Positions 9,162 to 19,504 are shown, numbered from the stretch's first letter. The stretch: DNA of 64,000 nucleotides from REEB76 sp963774895 (GCA_963774895.1 CAVZGN010000001.1:124001-188000), one strand, 5' to 3'. Translations and numbers: made by a program. Notes: generated by a model from the letters alone, not told the origin.

Positions 9162-10502
9162 TCAAAGCCCCAGCTTCTTTTCCAGATAGTGGATGTTGGT
9201 GCCGCCGGCGATGAAGGCCGAGTCATTGAACAGGTCCTGATGCAACGGCACGTTGCTGCTGATGCCTTCCACCACGATCTCCAAGAGCGCGGTGCGCATG
9301 CGCGCCAGCGCCGAAGCGCGATCGTCGCCGTACGCGATGAGCTTGCCAATGAGCGAGTCGTAGTAGGGCGGCACGGTGTAACCGGTATACGCGTGTGCAT
9401 CCACCCGTATTCCCGGCCCACCCGGCGCATGCCAGCGGGTGATGAGTCCGGGAGAGGGCGTGAACTTCTTGGGGTCCTCGGCATTGATGCGGCATTCGAA
9501 GGCATGCCCCTTGATCTGGATGTCCTTCTGCTTGAGCGTGAACGGCTTGCCGGCGGCGACCATAAGCTGCCATTTCACGATATCTATGCCGGTGATCATT
9601 TCGGTCACCGGATGTTCCACCTGCACACGGGTGTTCATCTCGATGAAAAAGAACTGACCATCCTGATACAGGAATTCAAACGTGCCCGCGCCGCGGTATT
9701 TGATCTCTTCGCAGGCCTCGACCACGCGCTCGCCCATGACGCGCCGCTGTTTCTCGGTAATGCCGGGTGCCGGTGCTTCCTCAATAACCTTCTGGTGACG
9801 GCGCTGCATAGAGCAATCGCGCTCACCCAGGTGCACAGCATTCCCCAGGCCATCGCCTAGCACCTGGAATTCGATATGCCGCGGGCGTTCCAGGAATTTT
9901 TCCATGTATACGGCATCGTTGCCGAAGGCTGCCTTGGCTTCGGTCTTGGTCATGTTGATCGCGGAAAGCAGCGCGGCCTCGCTGTGCACCACGCGCATGC
10001 CGCGTCCGCCGCCACCGCCGGCAGCCTTGATGATGACCGGATAACCGATCTTCTTGGCGATGGATAGGACCTGCTTGGGATTGTCCGGCAGGACTCCTTC
10101 GGAGCCTGGCACCGTAGGCACATCGGCTGCCTGCATAGCGTGTTTGGCGGAGACTTTATCACCCATAAGACGGATGGTCTCGGGTCGCGGGCCGATGAAG
10201 GTAAAACCGCTTTTCTCGACGCGCTCGGCGAAATCAGCGTTCTCCGCCAGAAAGCCGTAACCCGGGTGGATGGCCACCGCATCGGTGACTTCCGCGGCGC
10301 TGATGATGGCCGGCATGTTCAGATAGCTTTCCGAAGACGGCGGCGGTCCTATGCATACCGATTCATCGGCCAGGCGCACGTGTTTCAGATCCCGGTCGGC
10401 GGTAGAGTGCACCGCCACGGTCTTGATGCCGAGTTCGCGGCAGGCGCGCAGGATGCGCAACGCGATTTCGCCGCGGTTGGCGATCACAATCTTGTCGAGC
10501 AT
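9162..10502 (-). CDS. accC: Acetyl-CoA carboxylase, biotin carboxylase subunit
   Basis: A 446-residue ATP-grasp enzyme that carboxylates biotin on AccB, the first step of fatty acid synthesis. It shows the N-terminal KIVIANRGEIALRILRAC, PGYGFLAENADFAE, the glycine-rich ATP loop (KAAGGGGGRGMRVV), ERDCSMQRRHQKVIEEAPAP and EMNTRVQVEHPVTEMITGID. Length and start are standard. It follows accB by 39 bases. Confidence 0.98.
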   Translation of the reverse strand: MLDKIVIANRGEIALRILRACRELGIKTVAVHSTADRDLKHVRLADESVCIGPPPSSESYLNMPAIISAAEVTDAVAIHPGYGFLAENADFAERVEKSGFTFIGPRPETIRLMGDKVSAKHAMQAADVPTVPGSEGVLPDNPKQVLSIAKKIGYPVIIKAAGGGGGRGMRVVHSEAALLSAINMTKTEAKAAFGNDAVYMEKFLERPRHIEFQVLGDGLGNAVHLGERDCSMQRRHQKVIEEAPAPGITEKQRRVMGERVVEACEEIKYRGAGTFEFLYQDGQFFFIEMNTRVQVEHPVTEMITGIDIVKWQLMVAAGKPFTLKQKDIQIKGHAFECRINAEDPKKFTPSPGLITRWHAPGGPGIRVDAHAYTGYTVPPYYDSLIGKLIAYGDDRASALARMRTALLEIVVEGISSNVPLHQDLFNDSAFIAGGTNIHYLEKKLGL

Positions 10503-10541
10503 GGCGGGAGCCCGCGGTATGAACTTGGGGGATATGGCGGC

Positions 10542-11003
10542 TTACTCGATGATGATGAGCGGCTGGCCGAATTCCACCGGGTCGCCATTGTTGGCCAGGA
10601 TGGCTTTGACGGTGCCGGCCTTGTCGGCTTCGATCTGGTTCATCATCTTCATGGCCTCGATGATGCACAGGGTGTCGCCTTCCTTGACCACGCTGCCGAC
10701 ATCCACAAATGGTTTGGCACCGGGGGATGAGGAACGATAGAACGTCCCCACCATCGGCGCTTTGACTTGGTGGCCGGCGGGAATTTCCTGATGGCCCGGT
10801 GCAGGAGCCGCTGCCGTTGGCTGTGGTGCCGCTGTCGGAGTAGCGGCCACCGTCGCTGTCGGTGCCGTTGCGTGAGTAGCGGCGGGTGCGTTTCCACCAT
10901 AGCGGCTGATGCGCACCGATTCTTCACCCTCGCTGATCTCGATTTCAGCGATGCCGGATTCCTCCAGCAGTTCGATGAGTTTTTTGACTTTGCGTATGTC
11001 CAT
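10542..11003 (-). CDS. accB: Biotin carboxyl carrier protein of acetyl-CoA carboxylase
   Basis: 153 residues. The N-terminal helix (MDIRKVKKLIELLEESGIAE) is followed by an alanine/proline/threonine-rich flexible linker at about residues 36-75, then a biotinyl domain with the acceptor lysine in EAMKMMNQIEADKAG. Biotin on this lysine swings between AccC and the carboxyltransferase. It is the upstream partner of accC. Confidence 0.97.
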   Translation of the reverse strand: MDIRKVKKLIELLEESGIAEIEISEGEESVRISRYGGNAPAATHATAPTATVAATPTAAPQPTAAAPAPGHQEIPAGHQVKAPMVGTFYRSSSPGAKPFVDVGSVVKEGDTLCIIEAMKMMNQIEADKAGTVKAILANNGDPVEFGQPLIIIE

Positions 11004-11026
11004 GCTGTACCCCGGGGATGTACTGG

Positions 11027-11476
11027 TCAGGTTTTATGAGTATGGAGGTATCGGTCAGCCGCTAGCAGGGCCAGTTCATAACCCTGAGGACCGAGACCGG
11101 TGATGCTGCCCACTGCCAGATCGGAGAAATACGAGTGTTGACGGAAAGCTTCACGGGCATGGATGTTGCTGAGATGGATCTCGATGAACGGCAGCTTGAT
11201 CGCCGCCAGGGCATCCCGCAATGCCACACTGGTGTGGGTATATCCGCCCGGATTGAACAGCAGCATATCGATGCCATCCCGACGTGCCTGCTGGATCCGG
11301 TCGATGAGCGCGCCTTCATGATTGCTCTGGTAGGTCGTAAGGGTATGCCCGAGGGCTTTTGCCTGCACCAAGAGGCGCTTTTCGATGTCTGCCAGACTTT
11401 CATGCCCATAATGGCGGGGCTCCCGCTCGCCCAGCAGATTCAGGTTGGGACCGTTCAGAAGCAGGAAGTTCGCCAC
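11027..11476 (-). CDS. aroQ: 3-dehydroquinate dehydratase, type II
   Basis: A 149-residue dodecameric-type dehydroquinase of the shikimate pathway. The signature LLLNGPNLNLLGEREP is at the N-terminus, and the YQSNHEGALIDRIQ, FNPGGYTHTSVALRDA and EIHLSNIHAREAFR motifs follow. The start is GTG 11476, supported by AAGG six bases upstream; an ATG two bases earlier is out of frame. It lies 23 bases before accB, the familiar aroQ-accB-accC order. Confidence 0.97.
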   Translation of the reverse strand: MANFLLLNGPNLNLLGEREPRHYGHESLADIEKRLLVQAKALGHTLTTYQSNHEGALIDRIQQARRDGIDMLLFNPGGYTHTSVALRDALAAIKLPFIEIHLSNIHAREAFRQHSYFSDLAVGSITGLGPQGYELALLAADRYLHTHKT

Positions 11477-11695
11477 ATTTTACCTTCATTTATGCAGATT
11501 ATCACAGAAGTTATCATAACAATATCCACAGATTTCCCTGTGGCTAATGATTGGGCGATGGCAAGGTTTACCAAGATTATGCTGCGAAAACAGATCCTGC
11601 CCAAGCGCTTCCAAGAGGCGGGGATTCTGGGGCAAGATTTTGATTTTGTCTATGATCTATTTGACAGAAACCTGTTAAATCGCAGCAGATAGCCG

Positions 11696-12322
11696 CTAAT
11701 TAGCGTGCGATGTGGTCACTGTCGCAGGGACTGTCAGCACCGTGTTGCTAACGGCTGTATGCACCAGGGCTTCAGCTTCTTTTGGTTCCAGTTCCCCCGG
11801 ATGGATCTTTAATACCCGTCCCCCCTGGTCTAAAACCAGGGTATAGGGAAGGCCGATGTAGTTGCCGCCCAGGGCGGCGATGATTTGGGGCACCTGGTTA
11901 TCGCCCATGAGTATCGGGTAATTCACCACCATCTCTTTCATGAAGGTGCGCACATCCTGTTCGTTTTGCTCGTCGGTGGCGATGCCCACAACTTGCAGCC
12001 CCTGGGCCGCATATTTGGCCTGCAGTTTCACCAGCAACGGTATCTCCTGGCGGCAGGGCAGGCACCAGGTGGCCCAGAAATTTATCAATAACACCTTACC
12101 GTGCCAGTCAGCGAGTGTGTGCGGTTTGCCGTTCAGATCATCCAGGTCGGTATGCATGGCCTGATCAGCGGACATCACCGGCACATCATCGGCTGCGGTA
12201 TTCACAGCGGCGGAGCTCACGGGTTTGTGTACCGGTTGTAGCCACTCATAGGCGCCGAAGCCGGCGGCTGCCGCAGCGATCAGGATGGCGATAACAAGTC
12301 CGGTCGCCTGTGCGTGCTTCAA
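11696..12322 (-). CDS. TlpA-like membrane-anchored thiol-disulfide oxidoreductase
   Basis: 208 residues. An N-terminal signal-anchor (VIAILIAAAAAGFGAY) holds a periplasmic thioredoxin fold with FWATWCLPCRQEIP and the cis-Pro loop GLPYTLVLD. TlpA/ResA-type proteins reduce periplasmic disulfides, for example in cytochrome c maturation, and take electrons from DsbD or CcdA. The start codon is TTG at 12322, overlapping the dsbD TGA (TTGA), so it is coupled to dsbD, its likely electron donor. The exact substrate cannot be read from sequence. Confidence 0.88.
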   Translation of the reverse strand: MKHAQATGLVIAILIAAAAAGFGAYEWLQPVHKPVSSAAVNTAADDVPVMSADQAMHTDLDDLNGKPHTLADWHGKVLLINFWATWCLPCRQEIPLLVKLQAKYAAQGLQVVGIATDEQNEQDVRTFMKEMVVNYPILMGDNQVPQIIAALGGNYIGLPYTLVLDQGGRVLKIHPGELEPKEAEALVHTAVSNTVLTVPATVTTSHAN

Positions 12323-14571
12323 TTTACAGCTCCACTGATTTTGAAAATCTGGTGGATACGCTGCTCGAAATCACGCGCATCCATATAGCCGACCACGCGC
12401 AGGTCAGTGAGTTCCTGGCCGCTGGCATCAAAGAACATGATGCTCGGCGGACCGTAGATGCCGAAATGCTTGAGCAAGATTTGATCCTCCGCATCGTTGG
12501 CGGTCACATCGGCCTGCAATAGCACAGTGTTTGCCAAGGCGGCTACCACGCCTGGATCCACGAAGGCGCCGTGTTGCATCTCCTGGCACGACACGCACCA
12601 GTCGGCGTAGAAATCCAGCATTAGGGTTTGGTGGTTGCGGCTTGCCTGGGCCAGTGCCTGGTCCAAATCCGTCAGGGTTTTTATCCGGGTGAATTGCAGG
12701 CTCTGCTGACTGACGGAGGAATGTTGCTTGACTGATCCAATCTGGAAACGCGTCAAAGGCCGGAGTGGATCGCTGCCGCCGGTGACAGCGCCCACCAGCA
12801 TGATGATGCCATAGACCGCCAGCAGCACGCCCACGGCCATCCACAGTTTGCGTAATCTGCCGCGCGTATCCGCTAGCAACAGAAAAATACCACAGAAAAT
12901 CGCCAAGCCCGCCCACAGTGCCAGTGTCAGCGGACCCGGCAGAATACGCGACAGGAACCAAATGGCCACGCCCAAGAGCACCACACCGAGCACGTACTTG
13001 ACAGACTGCATCCAGGGACCGGCCTTAGGAACCAACTTGCCGGCGGAGGTGCCGACGATGAGCAGCGGGATGCCCATGCCGATGCCCAGCGCAAACAAGC
13101 TCAAGCCGCCGCGCACTGGATCGCCGCTCTGGCTGATGACCAACAGCGCGGCCACCAGCGGCGCGGTTATGCAGGGCCCGACGATCAGCGCCGAGAGCAC
13201 ACCCATAATGCCCACGCCCACGAAGGCCCCGCCTTTCTGGGCATTGCTGAATACCACTAGGCGCGTCTGGATGGCACTCGGTATCTGCAATTCGTACAGG
13301 CCGAACATGGAGAGGGACAGCAGCACGAAAATCAGGCTGAACAGGCTCACGATCCAGGGGTTCTGGAACCAGGTTTGCAGGTTGGCGCCGGCCAGGGCCA
13401 CGACCACTCCGGCCACGGTGTAGGTGAGCGCCATGGCCAGCACATACACCAGCGAAAGAAAAAATGCGTGCGTCGTGGTGGGTTTTTCACGCTGACCGGC
13501 AATCAGGCCGGCGATGATCGGGATCATGGGCAGCACACAGGGCGTGAAGGTGAGCGCCAACCCCAGGCCCAGGAACACCAGCAATACCCAGGCGAGATTG
13601 CCGTGGCGGATGAGTTCCGCCAGCCGGCTTTGTTGCGAGACCGGTTGCGTCGTTGCGCTGGTCTGTGGCTTGATGGTGGCGCTTGGAATGACCGGCACAC
13701 CAGGCTCCGAAAAATCGATGCTCAGAATCTTGATGATGGGCGGGTAGCACAGGCCCTTGTCGGCACAACCTTGATACGTGGCGCTCAGTTCGAACTTGGT
13801 ATCGCCACTGCCATGCGTTACCGGAATGATGGCGCTCACGTTGTGACGGTAGATCACGCTGGTGCCGAAATACTGATCATGCTCGATCTGGCCGGGGGGG
13901 AAATCCGGCGCGCCCAATGCCATGTCGGTATTACTGCTGGTGAAATTGAACTTCTGCCGGTACAGGTAATAGCCGGCGGCGATCTGCCAACTCACTTCCA
14001 CGGTATTGGCGTCTTTCGCCTGCGCCATGATCTGGAACACCTGGTCAGGCGGCGGGAAACTATTGCCGTTGCTACCACCTCCAACCAGCGCCGCCAGGTC
14101 TGGTGGGTGTACTGCGCCTACGGTTCCCGGCTTGCTGGTCGCGGATGCTGCTAGATTCTCCGCAAGTGTCAAATTGAATTGCTGCATCTGGGGTGGATAA
14201 CAGAAACCCATGTCGGCGCAGCCCTGATACTTCACCTCCAGCTGTAGAGGTCCGGAACCGGTATAGGCGATGCTGGCAGTGACGCCATTGCGATAGATCT
14301 CCTGGGCGCCAAAGTACGGGTCGCTGTGTATCTCGCCCGTCGGGAATTGCGGCGCATCCAGCACGATCCCAGGGGTATGGCTGATGAATTGGAATTTGTT
14401 TTTGTAGAGGTAATAACCTGGCAGGATGTCCCAGTGGGCCATGAGCACTCCGTTCTGGGGCTGCACCTGCAGGCGATAGACCTGCTCCGGGGGCAGTGGC
14501 TGGAAATCAGCATGCGCCAGGGGTGACGAAAGGCCTAAACAGGTGATCAGCAACCAACAGGAATTTTTCAT
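12319..14571 (-). CDS. dsbD: Thiol:disulfide interchange protein DsbD with duplicated alpha domain
   Basis: 750 residues, against about 570-600 for typical DsbD. The start at ATG 14571 forms an ATGA overlap with cutA and yields a signal peptide ending SSPLAHA. Two consecutive DsbD-alpha domains follow, each with a GYYLY strand, a YFG..IYR segment and a YQGCAD.G.CYPP cysteine motif. Next comes the eight-helix beta domain with FTPCVLPMIPII and GPCITAPLVAAL cysteines, and a C-terminal thioredoxin-like gamma domain (DFYADWCVSCQEM). DsbD passes electrons from cytoplasmic thioredoxin to periplasmic DsbC/TlpA-like partners. The second alpha domain is the unusual feature. Confidence 0.95.
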   Translation of the reverse strand: MKNSCWLLITCLGLSSPLAHADFQPLPPEQVYRLQVQPQNGVLMAHWDILPGYYLYKNKFQFISHTPGIVLDAPQFPTGEIHSDPYFGAQEIYRNGVTASIAYTGSGPLQLEVKYQGCADMGFCYPPQMQQFNLTLAENLAASATSKPGTVGAVHPPDLAALVGGGSNGNSFPPPDQVFQIMAQAKDANTVEVSWQIAAGYYLYRQKFNFTSSNTDMALGAPDFPPGQIEHDQYFGTSVIYRHNVSAIIPVTHGSGDTKFELSATYQGCADKGLCYPPIIKILSIDFSEPGVPVIPSATIKPQTSATTQPVSQQSRLAELIRHGNLAWVLLVFLGLGLALTFTPCVLPMIPIIAGLIAGQREKPTTTHAFFLSLVYVLAMALTYTVAGVVVALAGANLQTWFQNPWIVSLFSLIFVLLSLSMFGLYELQIPSAIQTRLVVFSNAQKGGAFVGVGIMGVLSALIVGPCITAPLVAALLVISQSGDPVRGGLSLFALGIGMGIPLLIVGTSAGKLVPKAGPWMQSVKYVLGVVLLGVAIWFLSRILPGPLTLALWAGLAIFCGIFLLLADTRGRLRKLWMAVGVLLAVYGIIMLVGAVTGGSDPLRPLTRFQIGSVKQHSSVSQQSLQFTRIKTLTDLDQALAQASRNHQTLMLDFYADWCVSCQEMQHGAFVDPGVVAALANTVLLQADVTANDAEDQILLKHFGIYGPPSIMFFDASGQELTDLRVVGYMDARDFEQRIHQIFKISGAVN

Positions 14572-14912
14572 GGGAGTCGGGTGTTTTCCGTGAGCCACTG
14601 GAGATAGGCCGGGTCACCGTGGCTGACGGGCAGGGCGATGATCTCCGGGACTTCGTAGGGATGCAGAGTCCGCAAGCGGCTGCGCAGTGCCTCGAAACGG
14701 GCGGCGGTGGTTTTGATGAGCAGCAGGCATTCGGGTTCCCGCCGCACGCTGCCCTGCCAACGGTATATAGAGGTGAGTCCCGGCAGCAGGTTCACACAAG
14801 CGGCCAGGCGTTCCTCAACCAGGGTCGCGGCCATGGCCTCCCCTGACTTGGGGTCAGGGCTGGTGCAGAATACAACTAACTGATTTTTATCCATAATTTC
14901 ACTGATACCCAA
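14568..14912 (-). CDS. cutA: Divalent-cation tolerance protein CutA
   Basis: A small trimeric CutA1-fold protein with VVFCTSPDPKSGEAMAA, LAACVNLLPGLTSIYRW, LLLIKTT, HPYEVPEIIALPV and the C-terminal YLQWL. The start is uncertain. TTG at 14912 has AGGA at a suitable distance; ATG at 14894 begins MDKNQLVVF and would also give a normal protein (108 aa). It is divergent from groES and heads cutA-dsbD-tlpA. The molecular role of CutA remains loosely defined; copper tolerance is the historical name. Confidence 0.93.
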   Translation of the reverse strand: MGISEIMDKNQLVVFCTSPDPKSGEAMAATLVEERLAACVNLLPGLTSIYRWQGSVRREPECLLLIKTTAARFEALRSRLRTLHPYEVPEIIALPVSHGDPAYLQWLTENTRLP

Positions 14913-14931
14913 TTTTTTTCCTGTCCAGACC

Positions 14932-14959
14932 TTGACTCTGAGGGATTCGCCCTTATCAT
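14932..14959 (+). promoter_or_regulatory. groESL promoter
   Basis: TTGACT (14932-14937) and TATCAT (14954-14959) are separated by 16 bases, a good sigma-70 fit. The surrounding CCTTGACTC and GCCCTTATCAT also partly fit a heat-shock sigma-32 pattern, so both holoenzymes may use it. The -10 box abuts the CIRCE operator, so bound HrcA would block initiation. Confidence 0.65.
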
Positions 14960-14985
14960 TAGCACTCAGCGCGGTTGAGTGCTAA
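14959..14985 (+). promoter_or_regulatory. CIRCE operator (HrcA binding site)
   Basis: TTAGCACTC, nine spacer bases, then GAGTGCTAA: a perfect CIRCE inverted repeat. HrcA binds CIRCE at normal temperature and represses groESL. It sits directly downstream of the groES promoter, 68 bases before the groES start. hrcA itself is not in the window. Confidence 0.95.
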
Positions 14986-15053
14986 CAGCTGCTCATCCGC
15001 TTGTTAATCAGACCCCTAATCCCAAGCAAACATTTCGAGAGGAGAGTCTTTCC

Positions 15054-15347
15054 ATGAAGCTGCATCCACTACACGACCGGGTAATCATCAAACGCCTGGA
15101 GTCAGAGACCAAGACCGCGGGTGGCATTGTCATCCCGGACACCGCTAAAGAAAAGCCCATGAAAGGCGAAGTCATCGCCGTCGGCAAGGGCCGCACCCTC
15201 GACAGCGGGCAGGTTATCGCACCTACCGTCAAGGTCGGCGACAAGGTGCTGATCGGCAAGTACTCCGGTTCCGAGTTCAAGATTGACGACGTGGAATACG
15301 TCGCCGTGAAGGAAGACGAGATCATCGCCGTCGTAGACGGTAAGTGA
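15054..15347 (+). CDS. groES: Co-chaperonin GroES
   Basis: A 97-residue heptameric lid of the GroEL chamber. The start at ATG 15054 (MKLHPLHDRVIIKR) is supported by GAGAGGAG about ten bases upstream; earlier in-frame codons overlap the operator. The mobile-loop region (ETKTAGGIVIPDTAKEKP) and C-terminal DVEYVAVKEDEIIAVVD are typical. It is the first gene of groES-groEL under CIRCE control. Confidence 0.98.
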   Translation: MKLHPLHDRVIIKRLESETKTAGGIVIPDTAKEKPMKGEVIAVGKGRTLDSGQVIAPTVKVGDKVLIGKYSGSEFKIDDVEYVAVKEDEIIAVVDGK

Positions 15348-15398
15348 TCGCACTTCCGCAAACCGAATCCCCAGAAACCATTTTAGAGGACAAGAGCA

Positions 15399-17039
<1,641 letters not shown>

Positions 17040-17075
17040 TGTAACCGACGACAGAGTCGGTTGTATCAAAAGGAC

Positions 17076-17108
17076 AAAAAGCCCCGCGGAGACGCGGGGC
17101 TTTTTTTG
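17076..17108 (+). terminator. Rho-independent terminator of groESL
   Basis: GCCCCGCG-GAGA-CGCGGGGC is a perfect 8-bp stem preceded by an A-run and followed by eight T residues, 37 bases after groEL. Confidence 0.95.
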
Positions 17109-17198
17109 CGTCTGCCAATACCACGCAAACAGCTTCGTTGGTGTACCCTGATTCTGTGACAATCCGTCACCGTGCCCGGGCACACAGGAGAAAACCAC

Positions 17199-17450
17199 AT
17201 GAATCTCACGGGGCTGATTCTGTTCTTGATCATCGGCGCGCTCGCCGGCTGGCTCGCAGGTCTTGTGATGAAGGGCCGCGGCTTTGGTTTGCTGGGCGAT
17301 ATCGTCGTTGGCATCATAGGTGCCGTCATCGGCGGTTATCTACTGGCGATAATCGGCTTCGTTGCCTGGGGCCTGATTGGTTCGCTCGTCACTGCTTTCA
17401 TCGGGGCAGTGGTATTGCTCTTCATCGTTAGACTTATCAAAAAAGCCTAG
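17199..17450 (+). CDS. GlsB/YeaQ/YmgE-family small membrane protein
   Basis: 83 residues of the transglycosylase-associated (YeaQ/YmgE) family, with three hydrophobic segments: LILFLIIGALAGWLAG, IVVGIIGAVIGGYLLAIIG and LIGSLVTAFIGAVVLLFIV. The start is ATG 17199 with CAGGAG upstream. Relatives are often stress-induced, but the biochemical role is unknown. A stand-alone gene between the groESL terminator and the accessory island. Confidence 0.88.
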   Translation: MNLTGLILFLIIGALAGWLAGLVMKGRGFGLLGDIVVGIIGAVIGGYLLAIIGFVAWGLIGSLVTAFIGAVVLLFIVRLIKKA

Positions 17451-17963
17451 TCTTGAGATTAGGTTTGAACGAAAAGTCCCGCGGAAATGTGGGCTTGCCG
17501 CATGCGGCAAGCGGGCGGCCACTGGCCGCCCAGGAGCGCGGCGCAGCCGGTCAACCCGTCATTCCACTGCCGCCATTCTCGTCATTCCGGCGCAGGCCGG
17601 AATCCAGGTCTTGTGCGACCTTCGGTCGCAACCGATTAGGTGGGGCTTCCGCGCCCCTACTGCAGGTTACTTTTCTTTGGCGCAAAGAAAAGTAACCAAA
17701 AGAAACATTTAAGAGCGTCAACTAGCGTCGGCGTTATTCAATATGTATCACGCTGCATTGGTGCAGTATGCTTCTTTGCCTCTAGTTCAACCGTGCCATT
17801 CAAATAGGAAATAGTAGTATTAGTTCTATTAGGCTAGAAAGTGTTGTCAGCTGTTCGTTTGAAGGACAAACTCGCGAGCTACAGTGCTTGACATCATCGG
17901 CGGGGTAGGGAATCGCTTCTAATTTTTGGTATCTTTAGCAAATACTTATCGGTCAGTTGTAAG
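17451..17963. repeat. Hairpin-rich intergenic block leading into an A+T-rich island
   Basis: No gene is supported here. Palindromes follow in series: GCCGCATGCGGC near 17500, the ATTCCGGC..GCCGGAAT hairpin near 17584-17602, GCGACC-TTC-GGTCGC (17615-17629), and the long inverted repeat GGTTACTTTTCTTTG / CAAAGAAAAGTAACC (17665-17697), then AAAAGAAAC. The segment 17688-17719 recurs almost exactly at 32691-32723, where it also follows a CGACCTTCGGTCG hairpin. From about 17720 the composition becomes A+T-rich. Confidence 0.75.
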
Positions 17964-18044
17964 ATGCTCATGATAAATTATCATTTGCATTATGCGAAAA
18001 TATGCTCAATACTTTTTGAATATAGGCGATTATTTTTTGGAGAT

Positions 18045-18599
18045 ATGCGATGGTTAAAACAAATATTGCTCAGTTACCCGCTCAAACTTTATGAGCTGCT
18101 TTCTTCATTAGACGCGGACGAAAGATCAAGAGTGATACAGGCAACTCTTGTCTTGTTTGGAGAAGAAAAAGCACAAAACACGGTACCACCAGGGAATGCA
18201 TCAATGAATTCCAATCAACGGAATTCTATATTAAATAATGCGGGCGCTTTTTTTGACAGTAAAGAACCCAAAAATAAAGGCGAAGAACTAGCAGTCGCAG
18301 CGAGATTTCGTGAATTAAAACAAGACGGAAAAACTCATTCAAAAACAGATTTTAAACAGATTGTCACCGATGCTCGAAGAAATTTTGATAGTAGTAATTT
18401 TTCACGCGATTTAGACAATGCGAAGCGTCAAGCAGGATTTTTTAACCTTGGAACAGATCGCGAGGCAAGTCAATTATCTTATTACGGACAACAGTATGTT
18501 GACGCTTTGCCAGATAGAGAGGCAGTTGCCAAACTGAGGAGACCAAAGATTAAGAAAGGCACGAAAAAGAAAACTAAAGCAAAGAAAATCCCCAAATGA
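18045..18599 (+). CDS. Uncharacterised basic protein, first gene of an A+T-rich two-gene cassette
   Basis: 184 residues from ATG 18045 (GGAG just upstream, spacing short); an in-frame ATG at 17964 would add 27 residues. I do not recognise an experimentally defined family. The N-terminus is hydrophobic/amphipathic (WLKQILLSYPLKLYELL), the middle polar (ELAVAARFRELKQDGKTHSK). The region AGFFNLGTDREASQLSYYGQ followed by YVDAL looks like the wing and last helix of a winged-helix fold. The last 20 residues are almost all Lys/Pro/Thr (KKGTKKKTKAKKIPK), suggesting nucleic-acid binding. Base composition is clearly lower in G+C than flanking genes, implying transfer. It lies 36 bases upstream of the HEPN-like gene. 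Confidence 0.65.
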   Translation: MRWLKQILLSYPLKLYELLSSLDADERSRVIQATLVLFGEEKAQNTVPPGNASMNSNQRNSILNNAGAFFDSKEPKNKGEELAVAARFRELKQDGKTHSKTDFKQIVTDARRNFDSSNFSRDLDNAKRQAGFFNLGTDREASQLSYYGQQYVDALPDREAVAKLRRPKIKKGTKKKTKAKKIPK

Positions 18600-18635
18600 T
18601 ATGGAATGCTAGTTTCACTATAAATAAGAAATATT

Positions 18636-19415
18636 GTGACAGAGCCCAATTCGATTCTTGAGGACGAGTTTCTTGCCCTTCTGCCAAATGGGCTTCGCAA
18701 TGAATTACTTAAATCCTATGCAGAAATTCTTAGGAACTACCGCGAACGCAGGTGGGAGCCATCTGAATTAAATGGCGGAAAGTTGTGCGAAGTGATCTAT
18801 TCGATTCTGAATGGATATGTGATTGGAAGATTTCCAAAGAAATCTAGCAAACCACGCAATATAGTTGAAGCGTGTCGTTCTCTTGAGAACGCGGCTGTGA
18901 CATTTCCTAGATCAGTTCGTATTCAAATACCTCGCATGATGATTGCGCTTTACGAAATTCGGAATAATCGTGGGGTTGGACATGTAGGGGGAGACGTAGA
19001 TCCTAATCATATGGATGCTACGTGCGTTGTTGAAATGAGTAAATGGCTATTAAGTGAACTGGTCCGTGTATTTCATGATGTAACTACAGAAGAAGCATCT
19101 GCTGTTGTAGAGGTTCTTATTGAGAGAACAATACCAATTGTGTGGAGAACTGGAGATAATTACCGAGTTTTAGATCCCAATATGCACATGAAGGATAAAA
19201 CGTTGTTGCTTTTGTATCATAGTCAAGGTGCTGTATCTGATAGTTATTTATTTCAATGGACTGAACATTCAAATATATCAATTTACCGTCGAGACATTCT
19301 TCGTGTTGCACATAAAAAGAAATTGATTGAATATAATAGTCAAAACAAAACAGTTGAAATATCTCCACTTGGTATTAGTTACGTTGAAGACTTGATCTTA
19401 AAGACCTCTGATTGA
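18636..19415 (+). CDS. HEPN-like protein with C-terminal winged-helix region
   Basis: 259 residues from GTG 18636 (weak ribosome site). The first 160 residues are predicted helical. MIALYEIRNNRGVGHVGGDV (about residues 108-127) contains R-N-x5-H, matching the R(N/D/H)x4-6H ribonuclease motif of HEPN domains, with an acidic patch (EVIYSI) earlier. The C-terminal 80 residues (RRDILRVAHKKKLIEY, then VEISPLGISYVEDL) look like a winged helix. HEPN proteins often serve as RNases in abortive infection or toxin-antitoxin systems; that role here is inference. A+T-rich, co-oriented and close to the preceding gene. Confidence 0.65.
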   Translation: MTEPNSILEDEFLALLPNGLRNELLKSYAEILRNYRERRWEPSELNGGKLCEVIYSILNGYVIGRFPKKSSKPRNIVEACRSLENAAVTFPRSVRIQIPRMMIALYEIRNNRGVGHVGGDVDPNHMDATCVVEMSKWLLSELVRVFHDVTTEEASAVVEVLIERTIPIVWRTGDNYRVLDPNMHMKDKTLLLLYHSQGAVSDSYLFQWTEHSNISIYRRDILRVAHKKKLIEYNSQNKTVEISPLGISYVEDLILKTSD

Positions 19416-19504
19416 ACGTATAACAAATGTAATACTTAAAAAATGAGCCAGTGCATGGACTAATAAGGAACAGACTATGATTCCTGATCCATTATCAGCC
19501 GCTT

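Noticed and set aside
11515..11545. DnaA-box-like sequence (TATCCACAG) upstream of aroQ
   Set aside because: A single imperfect box with no cluster, dnaA or AT-rich unwinding element; not an origin.
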